From assembly GCA_949752745.1 (NCBI GenBank), contig OX457026.1:31768411-31832410 (forward strand): a stretch of 64,000 bases of DNA. Reading direction: 5' to 3'. Below the pieces are notes generated by a model. It saw nothing but the letters and a program-made list of their open reading frames with translations. It was not told the DNA's origin and did not search any database. This DNA comes from Protula sp. h YS-2021 (lineage: Eukaryota > Annelida > Polychaeta > Sabellida > Serpulidae). Each line of letters opens with the position of its first letter. Within the stretch, counting starts at the first letter, position 1. Shown here in pieces: positions 14,218 to 26,995 of the stretch. A program made the translations under genes and the position numbers.

Positions 14218-14653
14218 TTGAATATAAGCAACGCTTATGTTTTGGCTACACTGAAAAGTACCAAAAATGCCATGTTTAGCGGAGAACCGAGTGACATTCT
14301 TGTGTGCTGCATCGTCGCCTTCCAGAGTCTCATGGACTGTTATTTTGGACAAACAAAGAAGATTTCAAAACACACATTCTTGAAATATCCTTTGTTTCAG
14401 ACTACAGGAAACCCCCCTTTGAAAATTTTTTAATGTCGTGTTTAGCTCGCCTCTAATAAAAGATGAGCTTGCTTTCCTACAAGTTGTGTTGCAAGAAATC
14501 AGCCACTGCATTCAACACTTAGACGGCGAATCAAATATTTCGGATGGATCATATTTGCGGAAAGTTGTAAGAAGGCTTTGTTCCTCACTTAGTCGCAATG
14601 AAAGTTTAAAAAACGCATATCAACCATCAGAATGTCATCTCAGACATCACTAA
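14218..14653 (+). pseudogene. Unrecognised open frame, left-arm copy
   Basis: Two adjacent frames (14218-14433 and 14438-14653) code peptides that match, with substitutions and a frame break, the minus-strand frames in the right arm. Shared stretches include NAYVLATLKS, MFSSPLI and EISHCIQHLD. I do not recognise the family. The frame break near 14430 lies in a C-run and suggests decay. Confidence 0.4.
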
Positions 14654-15033
14654 TGACTGAGTAACGTAATATCAAGCGATTAATGTTCTCCATAGCAAAA
14701 TTATTTGTGTCAGGACAGTTATTTTCCGTACAGTTGTTTCAAAGATGTCTACTCTATGTTGGAATTGACACCACAGTTTTTGTAATGATAAAACATTCAG
14801 AAATATATAATGAGCTTCATAGTATAAAGCAATGCAGGTGACAGAATAGACTCTCATGAGATTACTGGCTGCTGGTATTCATTGTTTACAAATTTTAGAC
14901 AATTATCGAATACTATATTGCTGTTCAAGTTTTTCAACGCAAAAGGTTATGCATATCAGATACGGTAACAACAACACATTGTGTAATGGTTGTTGTTTAA
15001 TGAAACATTTGATTACATTTATAAAGAGAAATA

Positions 15034-16905
15034 TGGAATGCCCTTTTAAAATGTAATGCTTATTTTTAATATAAAAAAATGATAAAAGATATAAATAAAT
15101 CAACGTAGATCTCAATAATTTATATTTTGCTATCAAAAACTGAATTTTAGATGGCAAAAATTTATTTCTGAGAAAAGAAATCAATTTGACAAACTTAAAA
15201 AATCTAGGGAGACATAAATTTACACAAAATTTAACGAATCCTGAATTTAATTTTGGAGATGAAAACTTGAATTATTGAGATCAATAATAACAACACTATT
15301 TTTTATCTCAAGAATTGCTTCTTTTTGGTACAGTAAAAATTTATAGAAAGATTCTGTATGCAAGGACCAGTCGTTATTTATTTACAGATGTGTGTTTCTG
15401 AATTTTTTGTTTAAAAAATAGACTGATATTTTTATATCAAAAATTATTTTCTCAGATCATAAAATTGTTTTCAGATTTAAAAAATACAAATTGAAAAAGG
15501 ATCAGTCCGAAATAATGATATCTGAAATAAATTCTTGATATTAATAAAACGAAAATGAATTACTAAGCTCAAAATTGACATTTTACTCTTATGGAATGCC
15601 GTTTTAACATTGAATGCTTATTTTTTTATATCAAAATGTAATTAAAGATATCAAGAAATCAAAGCCGATCCCAATAATTTATATTTTGCTATCAATAACT
15701 GAATGTTTTGATGGCAAAAATTTATTTTTGAGATCAAAAATTCAAATTGACAAACTTAAAAAATCTTAAGGGAGACACACATTTACATAAAATTTAACGA
15801 ATCGTCAATTACATTTTGGAGATGAAAATTTAAATTATTGAGATCAATAATAACAACATATTCTTTTTGGTACAGTAAGCAATTTTTAAAAAGATTCAAT
15901 ATGAAATGCTATCAAGAATTAAATTTTTGATCTCATAAAATCAATTTTAGATATCATTAAATCATTTTTGATATCAATAAATTTTTCTTGATATCTCTAA
16001 ATATTTATTGATATCAAAAATTATTTTTTGAGATCAAGAATACATTGAGAGATGTCAAAAATACAATAAGAGATAGCAAAAATTAATTCTTGTTATCAAA
16101 ACATGGATTTTTTTATTATTGATAGCAAAATATAAATTAATGAGATCTAAATTGATTTATTGATATCTATAAATATATTTTGATATCAAAAATAAGCATT
16201 AAATGTTAAAATGGCATTCCATAATATTTTGCTATCAGTAATTGAATTTCAGAAAGCAATAATTGAGTTTTGAGATCCAGTAATGAATTTTACAAACATA
16301 AAAAATCTTAAAGGATACATATATTTATATACAATTTAACAAATCATCAATTTAGTTTTGGAGATGAAACCTTGAATTGTTGATATCAGTAATAAGAACA
16401 CAATTTTTAGCTCAAGAATTACTTCATTTTTGTACAGAAAAATTTAAAATACAGATTTTGCATACATGGGCCAGTCATCAGTTATTCACAGATATGTGCT
16501 TCTGAATTTTTTATGCAAAAATAGATCGTTAGTTTGAGATCAAAAATTCATTTGAAGATTTCAAAGTATAAATTAAAAAGTCTCATTCTGAAATAATAAT
16601 ATCTGAAATAAATTCTTGATATCAGTAAAAGGAAAATAAATTATTGAGCTAAAAATTTAAATTTTTTTTGCTATTGCATATTTCATTTTTGCTATCAAGA
16701 TATGAATTTTTTTATCTCTAAAAATCATTCAATCACTTTTGATATCAATAACTATTTCTTGATATCAAGAATTACTTTTGAGATCAAGAATAGAATAAGA
16801 GATATCAAAAATATAATTACAGACAGCAAAAATGATTTTTTGATATAAAAATGACTTTTTTTGAGATCAAAAATTAATTCTTCCATACCAAGTGGCATTG
16901 TAGAA
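15034..16905. mobile_element. Cluster of GATATC-rich elements
   Basis: At least three related units lie end to end: 15034-15590, 15592-16221 and 16222-16905. The middle one is well bounded, with TGGAATGCC (15592-15600) and GGCATTCCA (16213-16221) each flanked by TA. The interior is mostly GATATC, GAGATC and poly-A/T words. No coding capacity. Confidence 0.7.
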
Positions 16906-17039
16906 AAGACATCAATTATTAATTTTTATTGCTTATTTTATTTCAAATAATGATTGTTAGTATCAGAGAAACATTTATTCTTTGCCAAACAGCTGAAATT
17001 ATAAGGCTTAGCAGATAGTTATCCCCCGCCGTCCTGCCG

Positions 17040-17400
17040 GACGCACTATGTCCGTCCTTCTGTCCGTCTGTCCGTCTGTCACCAGTTTTGTTTCCAGAAG
17101 ATATCTCCGAAACTAGTGAGCGGACACGGTTCATGCTTGGTGTGTAACAACCAAGACATCTAGATGTGCCTTTTAGGGTTTTGATCGAATCGAAGCTCAT
17201 CTGGATCTGTATTTGGACATAGAATCCCAAAATCCGGATGTCAACGTGTACGTTGCTTTCCAGACGATATCTCCGAAACTAGTGAGCGGATACGGTTCAT
17301 ATTTGGTGTGCGTTACAACCAAGATATCTAAACGTGCTTTTGAGGTACTGAGCGGATGGAAGCCCATGTGGATCTGTATTTGGACTTAGAATCCCTTCTC
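17040..17400. repeat. Tandem repeat, about 170 bp unit, two copies
   Basis: GATATCTCCGAAACTAGTGA recurs at 17100 and 17262 with aligned downstream sequence (GGATCTGTATTTGGAC). A (TCCG)-like CTGTCCGT tract opens the block. Confidence 0.75.
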
Positions 17401-18275
17401 AATACCTGACATTTGACTTACATAATACGTGCACACACAAACACATTGAAATATAAAAGATAACATGAAATTATCAATTCAACACTCAAGGATTGACATC
17501 TGCACTAAAATGTACATTTGCTGTATATGCTGCCGTTACATTCGCTGCAAAACATCGGAAACTGCATTTCAACTGTTTTCGGAAGAATAAGTGTTTCTCT
17601 GATGCTTAAAATCATTATTTTAAATAAGATAAGCAATAAAAATCTAATATTTAATGTATTTTCTGTAATGCCACTTGAATGTAATCTGGGCAGAACTTCT
17701 TTTGCAATAAACTTTTCACATGCATGGTCATCATTAGTACAATAACTTTTAGCTGTATTTCTTTGAATTTCAATTTCGATTCTCATTCTAAACTATTTCT
17801 TATTGAACATCTTCTAAATACATATAACGGCCTGTTTTAACAAATATTACAATTTTTTGTTTCAAATTCAGAGACATTTATATTTCTTCTTAATAAATAG
17901 GCAGTTTCTCTTTATTAATGTAATCAAAAGTTACATTAAACAACAGTCGTTACACAATGTGTTGTTGTTATCGTATCTGATATGCACAATCTTGTGTGAA
18001 CAGCAATATAGTATTCGATAATCGTATAAAATTTGTAAACTCTGAATACCAGCAGCCAGTAATCTCATGAGAGTCTATTCTACCCTACGCTGCATTGCTT
18101 TATACTATGGAGCTCACTATATATTTCTGAATGTTTTATCATTACAAAAACTGTGGTGTCAATTCCAACATAGAGTAGACATCTTTGAAACAACTGCACG
18201 GAAAATAACTGTCCTGACACAAATAATTTTGCTACGAAGAACATGAAGCGCTCTTAAGTTAATCGCTTGATAATA

Positions 18276-18874
18276 TTATGTCGGAAATGAAGTCACTAGT
18301 GATGTCTGAGATGGCATTGTGATGCTTGATATGCGTTCTTTGAAACTTTCATTGCGACTAAGTGAGGAACAAAGTCTTCTTACAACTTTCCGCAAATATG
18401 GTCCATCCGAAATATTTGATTCGTCGTCTAAGTGTTGAATGCAGTGGCTGATTTCATGCAACACAACTTGTAGGAGAACAAGCCCATCTTGTATTAGAGG
18501 CGAGCTAAACACGACATTAAAATTTCAAAGGGGGGGGGGGGGGTTCTGTAGTCTGAAACAAAGGATTTTTTAAGAATGTGTGTTTTGAAATCTTCTTTGT
18601 TTGTCCAGAATAACAACCCATGAGACTCTGGAAGGCGACTATGCAGCACACAAAAATTAATCAAGTCCCAAATGTTACTCGCTTCTCCGCTAAACATGGC
18701 ATTTTCGACACTTTTCAGTGTAGCCAAAACATAAGCGTTGCTTGCATTTTGTTGCTGTTGGAGATATTCAAAGTTTGGAATATCATTGTCTATTTTAAAA
18801 TAGCGTATCAGACAGGAAGGACTGGATTCAAAGAATGGCTGACAAGACCAACTTTTTCTGTTTTCTAAAGCCAA
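18276..18874 (-). pseudogene. Unrecognised open frame, right-arm copy
   Basis: Frames 18874-18494 (126 codons) and 18512-18276 (78 codons) overlap out of phase across a 14-base C/G run. The first reads through CLIRYFKIDNDIPNFEY and a QQQQ run, then NAYVLATLKS; the second carries SSPLIQDGLVLLQVVLHEIS. No domain recognised. A single ancestral frame split by a homopolymer slip explains it. Confidence 0.4.
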
Positions 18875-19589
18875 GTGTGGTAAAAGTTTTCAAGTATCAT
18901 TTATGTTTCAATGCACATTTATGTTGTTATTTTCTGAAAACGACAACAGAAAAAGACAGATATTTTTAGAAACGGTGGGAGGAGGTTGTGGAGAGCCCCA
19001 GCAGTATCACTGAATAATTATTTTGGATGCATAAATTGAATAAGTAATTTTTTTATAGTCAGGTACTTCAGTGCCACCAAAGGACCTCAGCGCCACCAAG
19101 CAACTCAATACCACGTGTGGTATAGACGCTCCTCGCCACAGCAGCCCTGACTCTAATTACCTATTTTGCCATGGTTTGCCATTCATGTGACCCCTAAGAT
19201 AAATGAAAAATGCCGTTCTTTTGTCTCTGGCAAAATAACGTTTTAGTTATTAGTTTTCGGCATTGGGTTTTCTAGTTTTCCTGTGTCTCCATATGTTTTA
19301 CATGACACTAGAGTAATTGTGTCGTGATATATTCTGGGACTTAGGTGATTTATTACGTTTTTTTATTGGGCACATACAATTTTTAGGGTTTTTGTTAGGC
19401 TATATGTATTAACAACACTCATCGATTTCCCGGGAACAATAGGACAATAAACATAATGCTATGCGCTATCCCGACAATTCGTTTAGACGAAATGTCGCTG
19501 GATGAACTGACGTCGATTCATACTATGCACCAGGGTGCTTATGTTGCTTTGTTGTTGTGCATTTCTCACTGAAATCAAATATTTAAGGC

Positions 19590-20102
19590 TAATTAACACT
19601 TGACAAGCTGTTAGCTTGCAAGAGTTATATGAATTTGCGCGAGCACCAGTTCGTCCTTTTTTTCTTCTTGACAGTTTTCCGATTTGTTGTGTTGTCTTCT
19701 TCTCTGACACTATGGGCCCTAGGACCATGAAACTTGGGACTTATAAAGAACTTGATCTGAACGTGTGCACATCACTTATTAGTTTCGTCTTCAATTTTGT
19801 TTTCTTTGTTAAAACGCCATGTGAAAAGAGTATACTTTTTGCAAGTAAATGCGGAACATTTAATGCAAAGCACAGAACACACAGCTGCTCAGCTTTGTGC
19901 GAGCTCTCACTGCGTAAATAGATAACACGGCGTATGCCTGATCAGTCAATAAAACCTTAAGTCAGCCAAAACCACACTACTCGGCTTATAAGATGTGTTC
20001 AAGCTGTGTTGTTTGCAATATATTATTCAAGAAATAACCCATTGAAAGAAGTATTTTTGCGTTTCAAGTGTTTAACATTTCGGTAGCGAAATGAGGTTCT
20101 AG
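19590..20102 (+). mobile_element. Helentron-like element copy 4
   Basis: Plus orientation: TTAACACTTGACAAGC at 19593, hairpin ATTTCGGTAGCGAAAT (20077-20092, one mismatch), then GGTTCTAG ending at 20102 and followed by T. The interior aligns with copies 1 and 2. It lies in the intron before the profilin-like exons. Confidence 0.75.
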
Positions 20103-20202
20103 TTTTTTATTGGTTCTACAGTTTTATCGCTTTCTTCTATTTTTAAATGCCGTGAGCGGCAGTCACTTACTCCAGTATTTCTATTCCATACCTTGCTTGT
20201 AG

Positions 20203-20434
20203 GAATGCTGTGAAGGCGTGGAAGAAGAGAAGCAATTCACATACCGGAAGATCGAGTGTCCACAAGGACTCTTAGAAGACTTCAAATCAAAACCTTCAAA
20301 TAATAATAGTGAAATCTTCAATTTTTTCGAGCTGCAAAGCCGCTTGTTGACGTCACCGCACATCACACACGCCGCAGTCATCAACTTCGCAGATGGTCAC
20401 ATTCTAGTGACAGACTTTGAATGCGACAGGGAAG
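20203..20434 (+). CDS. Profilin-like internal exon
   Basis: Acceptor CTTGCTTGTAG|GAATGC, phase 0. It codes an N-terminal extension (GVEEEKQFTYRKIECPQGLL, then a Ser/Asn-rich linker) and the first profilin strand. A Helentron-like element ends 101 bp upstream, within the preceding intron. Confidence 0.72.
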
Positions 20435-20978
20435 GTATATTTACATCCCATAGAAAGCTCGTTTTACAGACAATATATGCTCTAAGGGTGGGATTGTTGT
20501 AAGGGTTGCTCCAAGTGCTTTATTATTACAAGAAGCAGACCATCTGTCTTCCCATGAAATATATCGTTAAACAGGGAGTATCTAACTGCTGAAAGCCAAC
20601 AGCTTTTATCTTAAGTTGATGACTCAAAGATCAGGTTAATCACCCTGTTACTTTTTTTTCTTTTCAGGTATCCGGGACGTCGTTCGCGCTTTCAAAGCAA
20701 GACCGCGGTTTATTCGCGAAGATGGCATCAGACTTGGCCCAAACTTACCGACATACACAGTGCACTCCATGGAAAGGGATAAGTGCGTCCATGGAATTCT
20801 CGAAAGTGACGCTTCGCAAACGAGAACGTCAACGTACGGTAGCACAGCCGTGAATCGAGGATGCACGATAGAAAGGACTCTGACAAGTATTGTCGTTGTG
20901 ACGTATGACGGTCATGCCGACCAGGCGAAGAACTTTGTACGGAAAGTTATTTCTGAAGTTATAGAACAAGGATACTGA
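20203..20978 (+). CDS. Profilin-fold protein, last two exons
   Basis: Exons 20203-20434 and 20668-20978 are joined by a phase 1 intron (GGGAAG|GTATAT ... TTTTCAG|GTATCC) and end in TGA after EQGY. Profilins are small actin-monomer-binding proteins of the cytoplasm. Order and spacing follow the profilin fold: HITHAAVINFADGHILV matches the VTKAAI..DG..WA strand, REDGIRLGPNLPTYTV matches DGL...G..Y, TSIVVVTYDG matches QAVIVSIYED, and DQAKNFVRKVISEVIEQGY matches the C-terminal helix ending in GY. It is divergent: the N-terminal tryptophan helix is replaced by FNFFELQSRLL, about 45 residues of extra sequence precede it, and a long middle loop is present. The first exon starts in phase 0 with no ATG, so at least one upstream coding exon is missing; none was found. 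Confidence 0.75.
20668..20978 (+). CDS. Profilin-like terminal exon
   Basis: Acceptor TTTTCTTTTCAG|GTATCC, phase 1, with 311 nt to TGA. It codes the C-terminal two thirds of the profilin fold. A competing frame opening at the same acceptor hits a stop after about 60 residues and is not used. Confidence 0.78.
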
Positions 20979-23811
20979 CAATTACATAAATTCAAGAAAT
21001 ATTTTACGTTAAGTCAGAAGAAGGGTTTTAAGTAACACATTTTAGTAGGTTTTAGAGGATGTTTATTTTTAATTTTAGAATTTAATAAATCCTATCAAAA
21101 GCTCAAGGATTTATGCACTTTTAAAGAAAGGATTTTGAAATTTTATACTGTACTTAAACACTTTTGGTTAATGTTGGGCAGTTATAAAAAAATAAATAAA
21201 TATTATATTTTTTAGTCTTACGCAGGCGTTTTAAGCAGGATTTAAGGACTGTAGAAAAGAGACTGTCGTTCAGATGTTATGACCAAGAAATAGTCCAAAC
21301 ATCTTTACAATACAAAGGGATTGAACCTATCGACATTGTAGTATCAGTATGAAGTCATTAAGTCATTACATGCTACATGCAAAGCACTTATAGCTACTTC
21401 GAGCAGCACCCAGCGAGCTCTTCTTAAAATAGACGTCCTTTACTGAAGTCCTGTCGGCAAGGGAACATTCCGGGGGAGAACGCCTATTTAAAAGCTTTCC
21501 CAAATATTTGGAGCAAATCCAAGTGAAAGCGTCCACAGAAGGAATAGATATTGAGGAAAGTATCAACACTATTTGATTTATACAGAGAATTTGAGGCACA
21601 CATTTTCCTCCAATAATATTAAAATACAACTACTTCGATCCCGTTGTTTGTTTCTTTTGTTGTTGTTGTTTTTTTTTTTTACTTTTTATTATTTTGTGTG
21701 CCATGAATTATGGGACACCCATAAGTAAAGTAATGAAAATGGACCATTTTGGTAGTTCCCAAATGGAATTGTACTTTTAAATAATTTTGGATATTTTCTA
21801 TACCAATTGACAAAGGTTTTTTTAGAACGTTTAAGTTGTGCTGCCTGCTTGGCCGTTAACCAGGCAGCAAAAACTTCAGTCATGCCGCCCCCCCCCCCCA
21901 AAAAAAATGTGGTTACAGGCTCTCTGTTAATATTTCTCGTGGAAGGCTGACACGGCTATATAAAATATTCTTTCGAAAACAAAAGTATATGTATTTATTT
22001 ATACTTATTCTAAAATGTAAAAAAAAAATCGTTTGTTTGGTGCTCCCGTATATAATCGGCACAGTCGAATATATAAACAAAAAACCCTCAAAATGCACAC
22101 TCCAGCTACTGTTAAAGGGCAGAACAATTATCTCCAACGTTAAACCAATTAACTCTGACTGTGCTACCCTCGCCCCCCCCCCCTCTTCTGGTTGTCTGAC
22201 TGCTGTCTGTCTGTTCACCCGTCTTCCTGTGTGCATGTGTGCACGCGTATGTGTGTACATGCACACATTGCACCCTCGCTAGTTCCTATTTTTCACCAAA
22301 AGGTACTACATATGCCATTGTCACACTTGGTTTTACTAAGCCAGTTATAAGCGATAGTGTGTGGAAAGAGCAAAATAACAAATAAAATAACAATGTTCTA
22401 ATCCTTGTGTCACTAAAATCTAAACCCGACTTTTTAAGTTATCAAGACTCCCCTGGCATTCCCAGACTGTCAGTTCATTTGTATATTTAACATTTGGCAA
22501 GCTTCGATTTGCAAAGGTGTGTTGAAATTGCACGGGAACCAATGTTTCGGCTAATAGCCACTTTAGTGGAAAAACCCCTAAAAGAAAAGTGGGCATTGTA
22601 ATTAATTAGTAAAAAGTCTTCAATGTGTACAACCTACTGCTTCCATGGGCATGGACGATTTATCATTCACCAGAAATGCCATTAATTCTGTAACAGAGGG
22701 CATTGCGGGGAAGGAGGGGAGGGGAGGTGGGAGCAGGGTGCAGGGGGCATGTATCCTTCCACTGATCATACTACAATTAATAAGTTACCCTACAGGTAGA
22801 AGATTTATGGTTTTACCAAAATAATTAGTTTTATTGTGACAAGATGCGATTATTTTTTAAGGACAGAGGTAAGTAGGAATTGACACCTGACTCCACTCTT
22901 GAAGGTCATGAGGCTCGCGCTGCAGTTACCGTTTCCTTTTAAGCCCTTGTGCGGAGTAAAAGCGATATAAATCATGGAGAGACAATGCACCAGTTATTTT
23001 GGACAATAATTATTGTTGCCAGTTAACTGCCAACCCGAACAAATGGGATTTTCTTGAAACTTTTATGTATATGATCAATTAAAATCAAATTTCAAGGTTA
23101 GCAAGGTCAGGAAAATATTGTTTCTCATCTTCCGTCCAAGTCGCAAAAATTATAATTAAAGGCACGACACGAGTCTAAAACAGCGAGTGATAAAAATCGG
23201 CCAGCCAAGTAAAAACTGTAAATTTGTGAACGAGAAGACAACCAAAGAGCACCAATAGGCCTTTCTTCCTTCCACGTTTGCATACACTTACCAGAAAAAC
23301 TTCAAATGATATCCTGATCCCACATAGCCTTAGGATCTGTTCACATATCCTTGTCTGTGATCTAACAAAATCGCTGTTTGCTTAATGAACCTACATTTGA
23401 TCTCCCCATAATGCTGCCCACACCTTTTCAAAAGTACGTACTGCTGCAGGTAAGGCTGTCGTCGCCGTTTTTTTCCATGACACCCCATGCTGCGACGACC
23501 ATCCGGGTGGTATCAGAGCCTCGGTTGGCAAGAGAGCTCTTTTAAACGAATTTCTGCTTTTCAAAGTTTTCTTTTGACCTGAGATAGGAAGAAAATCACG
23601 TTCTTCGTTAAATTAAACCTTTAGGGGCACAAAATCAGGTAAAATGGCAGACTATTGGACTGGGGTTGCACCAGAGCCTCGGAGTGGCAGAAAAGCTTTG
23701 AGCCCATTTTGAACCGATCTACATATTTTTCTCCCATCTTTGTTTTTCTGGTAAGTTGATTGTCACATTTTACGTCAATTGAAACTTTTACTCTCACAAA
23801 ATCAAACAAAA
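20979..23811. other. Gene-free stretch after the profilin-like gene
   Basis: 3' UTR and AT-rich DNA, with C/T homopolymers at 21670 and 21888-21899. The frame at 21366-21629 has no splice or motif support. I see no RNA gene or bounded element. Confidence 0.45.
21084..21089 (+). terminator. Polyadenylation signal of profilin-like gene
   Basis: AATAAA 106 bp after the stop codon. Further AATAAA copies near 21190 could serve as alternatives. Confidence 0.55.
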
Positions 23812-24213
23812 CTAGAACCTAATTTCGCTAGCGAAATGTTAAACACTTGACAAAAATTAAAACGCTAAAATACTTCAATGGGTTATTTCTTGAATAATAT
23901 ATTGCAAACAACACACTTTGCTCTGTGCTGCGCGTTTAATTCACTGTATTTACTTGCAAAAATACACTTTTTTCACATGGCATTTTAAACAAGAAAATGA
24001 AATCGAAGGCGGAAATAAAAAGTGTCATGCACACGTTCATATCAAGTTCTACCTAAATCCCAAGTTTCGTGACCCTAGGACCCGTGGATGAGATGCCAGT
24101 GGATGAGATGACACAAAAAAGCCGATCCCTCTCAAGAAGAAAAAAAAAGGTACCAACGGATGCTCGCACAAATTCATATAGCCCTTGCAAGCCAAAGGCT
24201 TGTCAAGTGCTAA
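23812..24213 (-). mobile_element. Helentron-like element copy 3
   Basis: Minus orientation, hairpin ATTTCGCTAGCGAAAT (23822-23837), GGTTCTAG (end at 23812) and T beyond. The other end is GCACTTGACAAGCC (24209-24196). About 400 bp, an internally deleted relative of copies 1, 2 and 4. Confidence 0.75.
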
Positions 24214-26634
24214 ATAAAGCTATACATTGCAGCAAGAGAAGCCCCCTCCTGGTGCAGAGCGTGCGAGTGTAATTACAGGAACTCACACAAAAGGCCGTGA
24301 GTCATTCGAAGTGTCTATTAAGCACAGCAAACCAGGAGCAATCGCTGGGAGCAAAAGGTAGTACGGTAGCCTCCACCCTTAGATGACAGCCAAGGTATAG
24401 GGCGATACCTGCCGTCACTTGAAAAACTCTCCATACAACTGAGCCTGGAGGAGATTATGCGTTACAACAGCAGGTAGATGTGATCTCGCAACAACTGGTG
24501 GGCTTGCAAGCTCAGGCTCCCAGCACAACAATTACAAAGCCTGAACAGGCAGCAAACCGACTCTACAGGCATCTTGCCCCAGTGAATGGACAGGAATCCG
24601 AGCTGGGCCACCTCACAGTAGCTCTGAGACACGAATGGGGGAGTCGCTACCCCTTGCAATACTTCTCAGCCAAATGGAAGAGGGGATTCACAGCAGCCCT
24701 GAACGCATCTCAACTACAACCAGGGTAATGCAAGACTGACGGAGGGGACGCAACCGTTCACCAGTGATTTAGAAGCTTCGGATTCATTGCCGTCTCACCG
24801 TTGAAGGAGACGAATTTGGGTACCAAGCCGACGCCGTACACCCACCCCACCTGACAATGACACGGGACGCAGAACTGAGGACAACAGATAAGTAACTGGG
24901 TCTTTAGCGCCCAGCGGAATACCAAAAGCAGTTGGTACGGGCGAACCTCGACTATCTTTTCCATGTCTTGGAGAAGGGTCGCAAGCGCCCAGGGGGTGTA
25001 GAGTACCATGTCCCTGATATGGGCATGGGGGACACACCTTAGAAGCTACGTTGTCCTTGAATTTGCGAACATAGAAACTGCTCTGTCAGTCATTGGCCTT
25101 GGCTAGACATCAGTCCGTATGCATGACCATCCCTACTCTGGTGGCCAGGCCCTCAAAAACGCCAAATGGTGGGCCGAGATCTACATCTAATGATACTGTG
25201 GGACTGTGTGAAATTCTGAGACTGCATCTGAAAAGTCAAGAGTTGAGAGGCGGGCCGACTTGGTACCTTTCTGCTTGTTTCTACTTGTTTAGGTATGCAT
25301 CCGATTGAATTTCAATTTCCGGGGGACTTGGTACCTACAGGCCGGCAGCTTTATTCTGCCCGATCTTGCCACAGGCGTTGCCACCAACCCAATGGACTTA
25401 CGAAGTCCAATGCTCGCAATGGCAGCTGAAAGTGTGTGAAGGTGGTCGCCTCCTCCCCCCAAATCTTTGACCTTTCATAGCTTCCTGCTTACTATCAAAT
25501 TATTCAGCGTCTTGATTTATACCCCGATGGAGTATAAAATTCTATTTCCTTGTTCGAGGGAACGACTTGTAGAGACGAGTTCTGGGCCTGAGTCCCGTTG
25601 TCCCTGTCCCCGGGTCAGACTCTAATCTCCACACCGGGCCCCCTCCTGCTACAGCCGTATCGAGTGTCAGAGACTGTACTGATTAGAGAAGAGAAGTCAT
25701 CGGACTCCTTCCCCACCGGACCTCACACCACCAGGAGAAGACACTAATACGAAAGACGGTGAGATTCATTTCTCTTTCCACTTCCATGAGAAGTCTTCCT
25801 CGTAATTTCCTAAGAATGTCCTAAGAACTTCTCGCGAACTACCCAGGAAATTCCATCGAAATTCCATGGAAGAAGTGATTTCTTCTTCCCGGGAACTTCC
25901 AAGAAATTTCGAAAGAACTTCTTAGTAAGAAAACCTATCTTGTTTTTTTTTCATTTGTTGCTGTCAAGGAATCACTTTTTCAAATGGTTGATTTTAATTC
26001 CACAACAATTTGTGGCAAACTCACTCTCCTTTGTATATTTTTTGTTTACTTTATTATGTACCGTATTTGAGGCACATGCACATATGTGTTTTTAAAATTA
26101 GAATCATAATTGTCGGCTGCAGGAAACAATGAGATATAATAGAGCATTAATGGTGGACAGACGTCAACGCATTCAAAAGTGCGTCAATGAATAATATATA
26201 TAGGAGATTTTAAATTTTAAAAAGTGACGGCTGCACTCCTAAACGAATAATGGCGATCCAGCGCTATAATATTCCAGCATGATTTTCAGCCTTAGCATTC
26301 CCAAAAACATATTTCCTCCAAGCTTTGTAAAAGGTGAGAAATCGTTACTCTTCCTACAGTTTTCAACCGATTTTAATTAATTTTTCCAGGAATAATCCTT
26401 AGAAAGTCTTCTTTGCAAAGCTTTTGTTGCGCATTATGCAATGTAGTGCAATTTACAAAACTTTTTGTAGAAATCTAGAAAGTGCTACAGTTCCTCAGTT
26501 TTGAACCGATTTTGATCACATTTAGTACCACTGATTGTGAGGCTGTTAAACTTTCAAAGAATGCAATATTGCGCAATTTACGCAACTATTTTTTAAATTT
26601 GAAATCACTGCTCATCCTACCATTTTTCTACCAA
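24214..26634. other. Eroded repeat-like sequence, no gene assigned
   Basis: GC-richer blocks (24350-25760) with short frames on both strands resemble retrotransposon debris and precede the DIRS-like relic, but no domain is readable. The later part is AT-rich with GGAAATTCC-type words. Confidence 0.35.
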
Positions 26635-26995
26635 AATGTAAGGGAAGAAGTCATTAGTTATTGAGAAATTCTTAGGATTTTTTTATTGAATTTCTCTGGA
26701 ATTTCTATCGAAATGTCAGGGAAGAAGTTATAAGTTCTTCCCAAGAAGGTCCTAGGAATTGCCATCAAGTTTCTGTGATATTTCTATCGCAATGTCAGGT
26801 AGGAAGTTATTAGTTATTCCTGAGAAATTTATAGCAATTTCCATCGAATTTCTATCAAAATGTCACAGAAGACGTAAATAGTTCTTCCAAAGAAATTCAT
26901 AGGAATTTGCATCTAATTTCTTAGGAATTTTCATCGAAATGCAAGACAGGAAGTTATTAGTTCTTCCCAAGAAATTTCAATCGTATTTGTCAGTC
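26635..26995. repeat. Tandem repeat, about 85 bp unit
   Basis: About four diverged units carrying GAAATGTCAGGGAAGAAGTT and TTCTTCCCAAGAAATT. Related words appear at 25800-25930 and 27160-27245. Confidence 0.6.

Larger units (their letters stand above)
12647..19456. repeat. Large inverted duplication
   Basis: The left arm (12647-15028) and the right arm (17912-19456) align in inverted orientation: CCTATTGTTCCCG near 12652 matches CGGGAACAATAGG near 19434, and ACACATTGTGTAA near 14974 matches TTACACAATGTGTT near 17951. Alignment is broken in the left arm by a C-rich foldback element. The spacer holds GATATC elements and a 170 bp tandem repeat. Both arms carry the same eroded open frames pointing inward. 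Confidence 0.8.
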
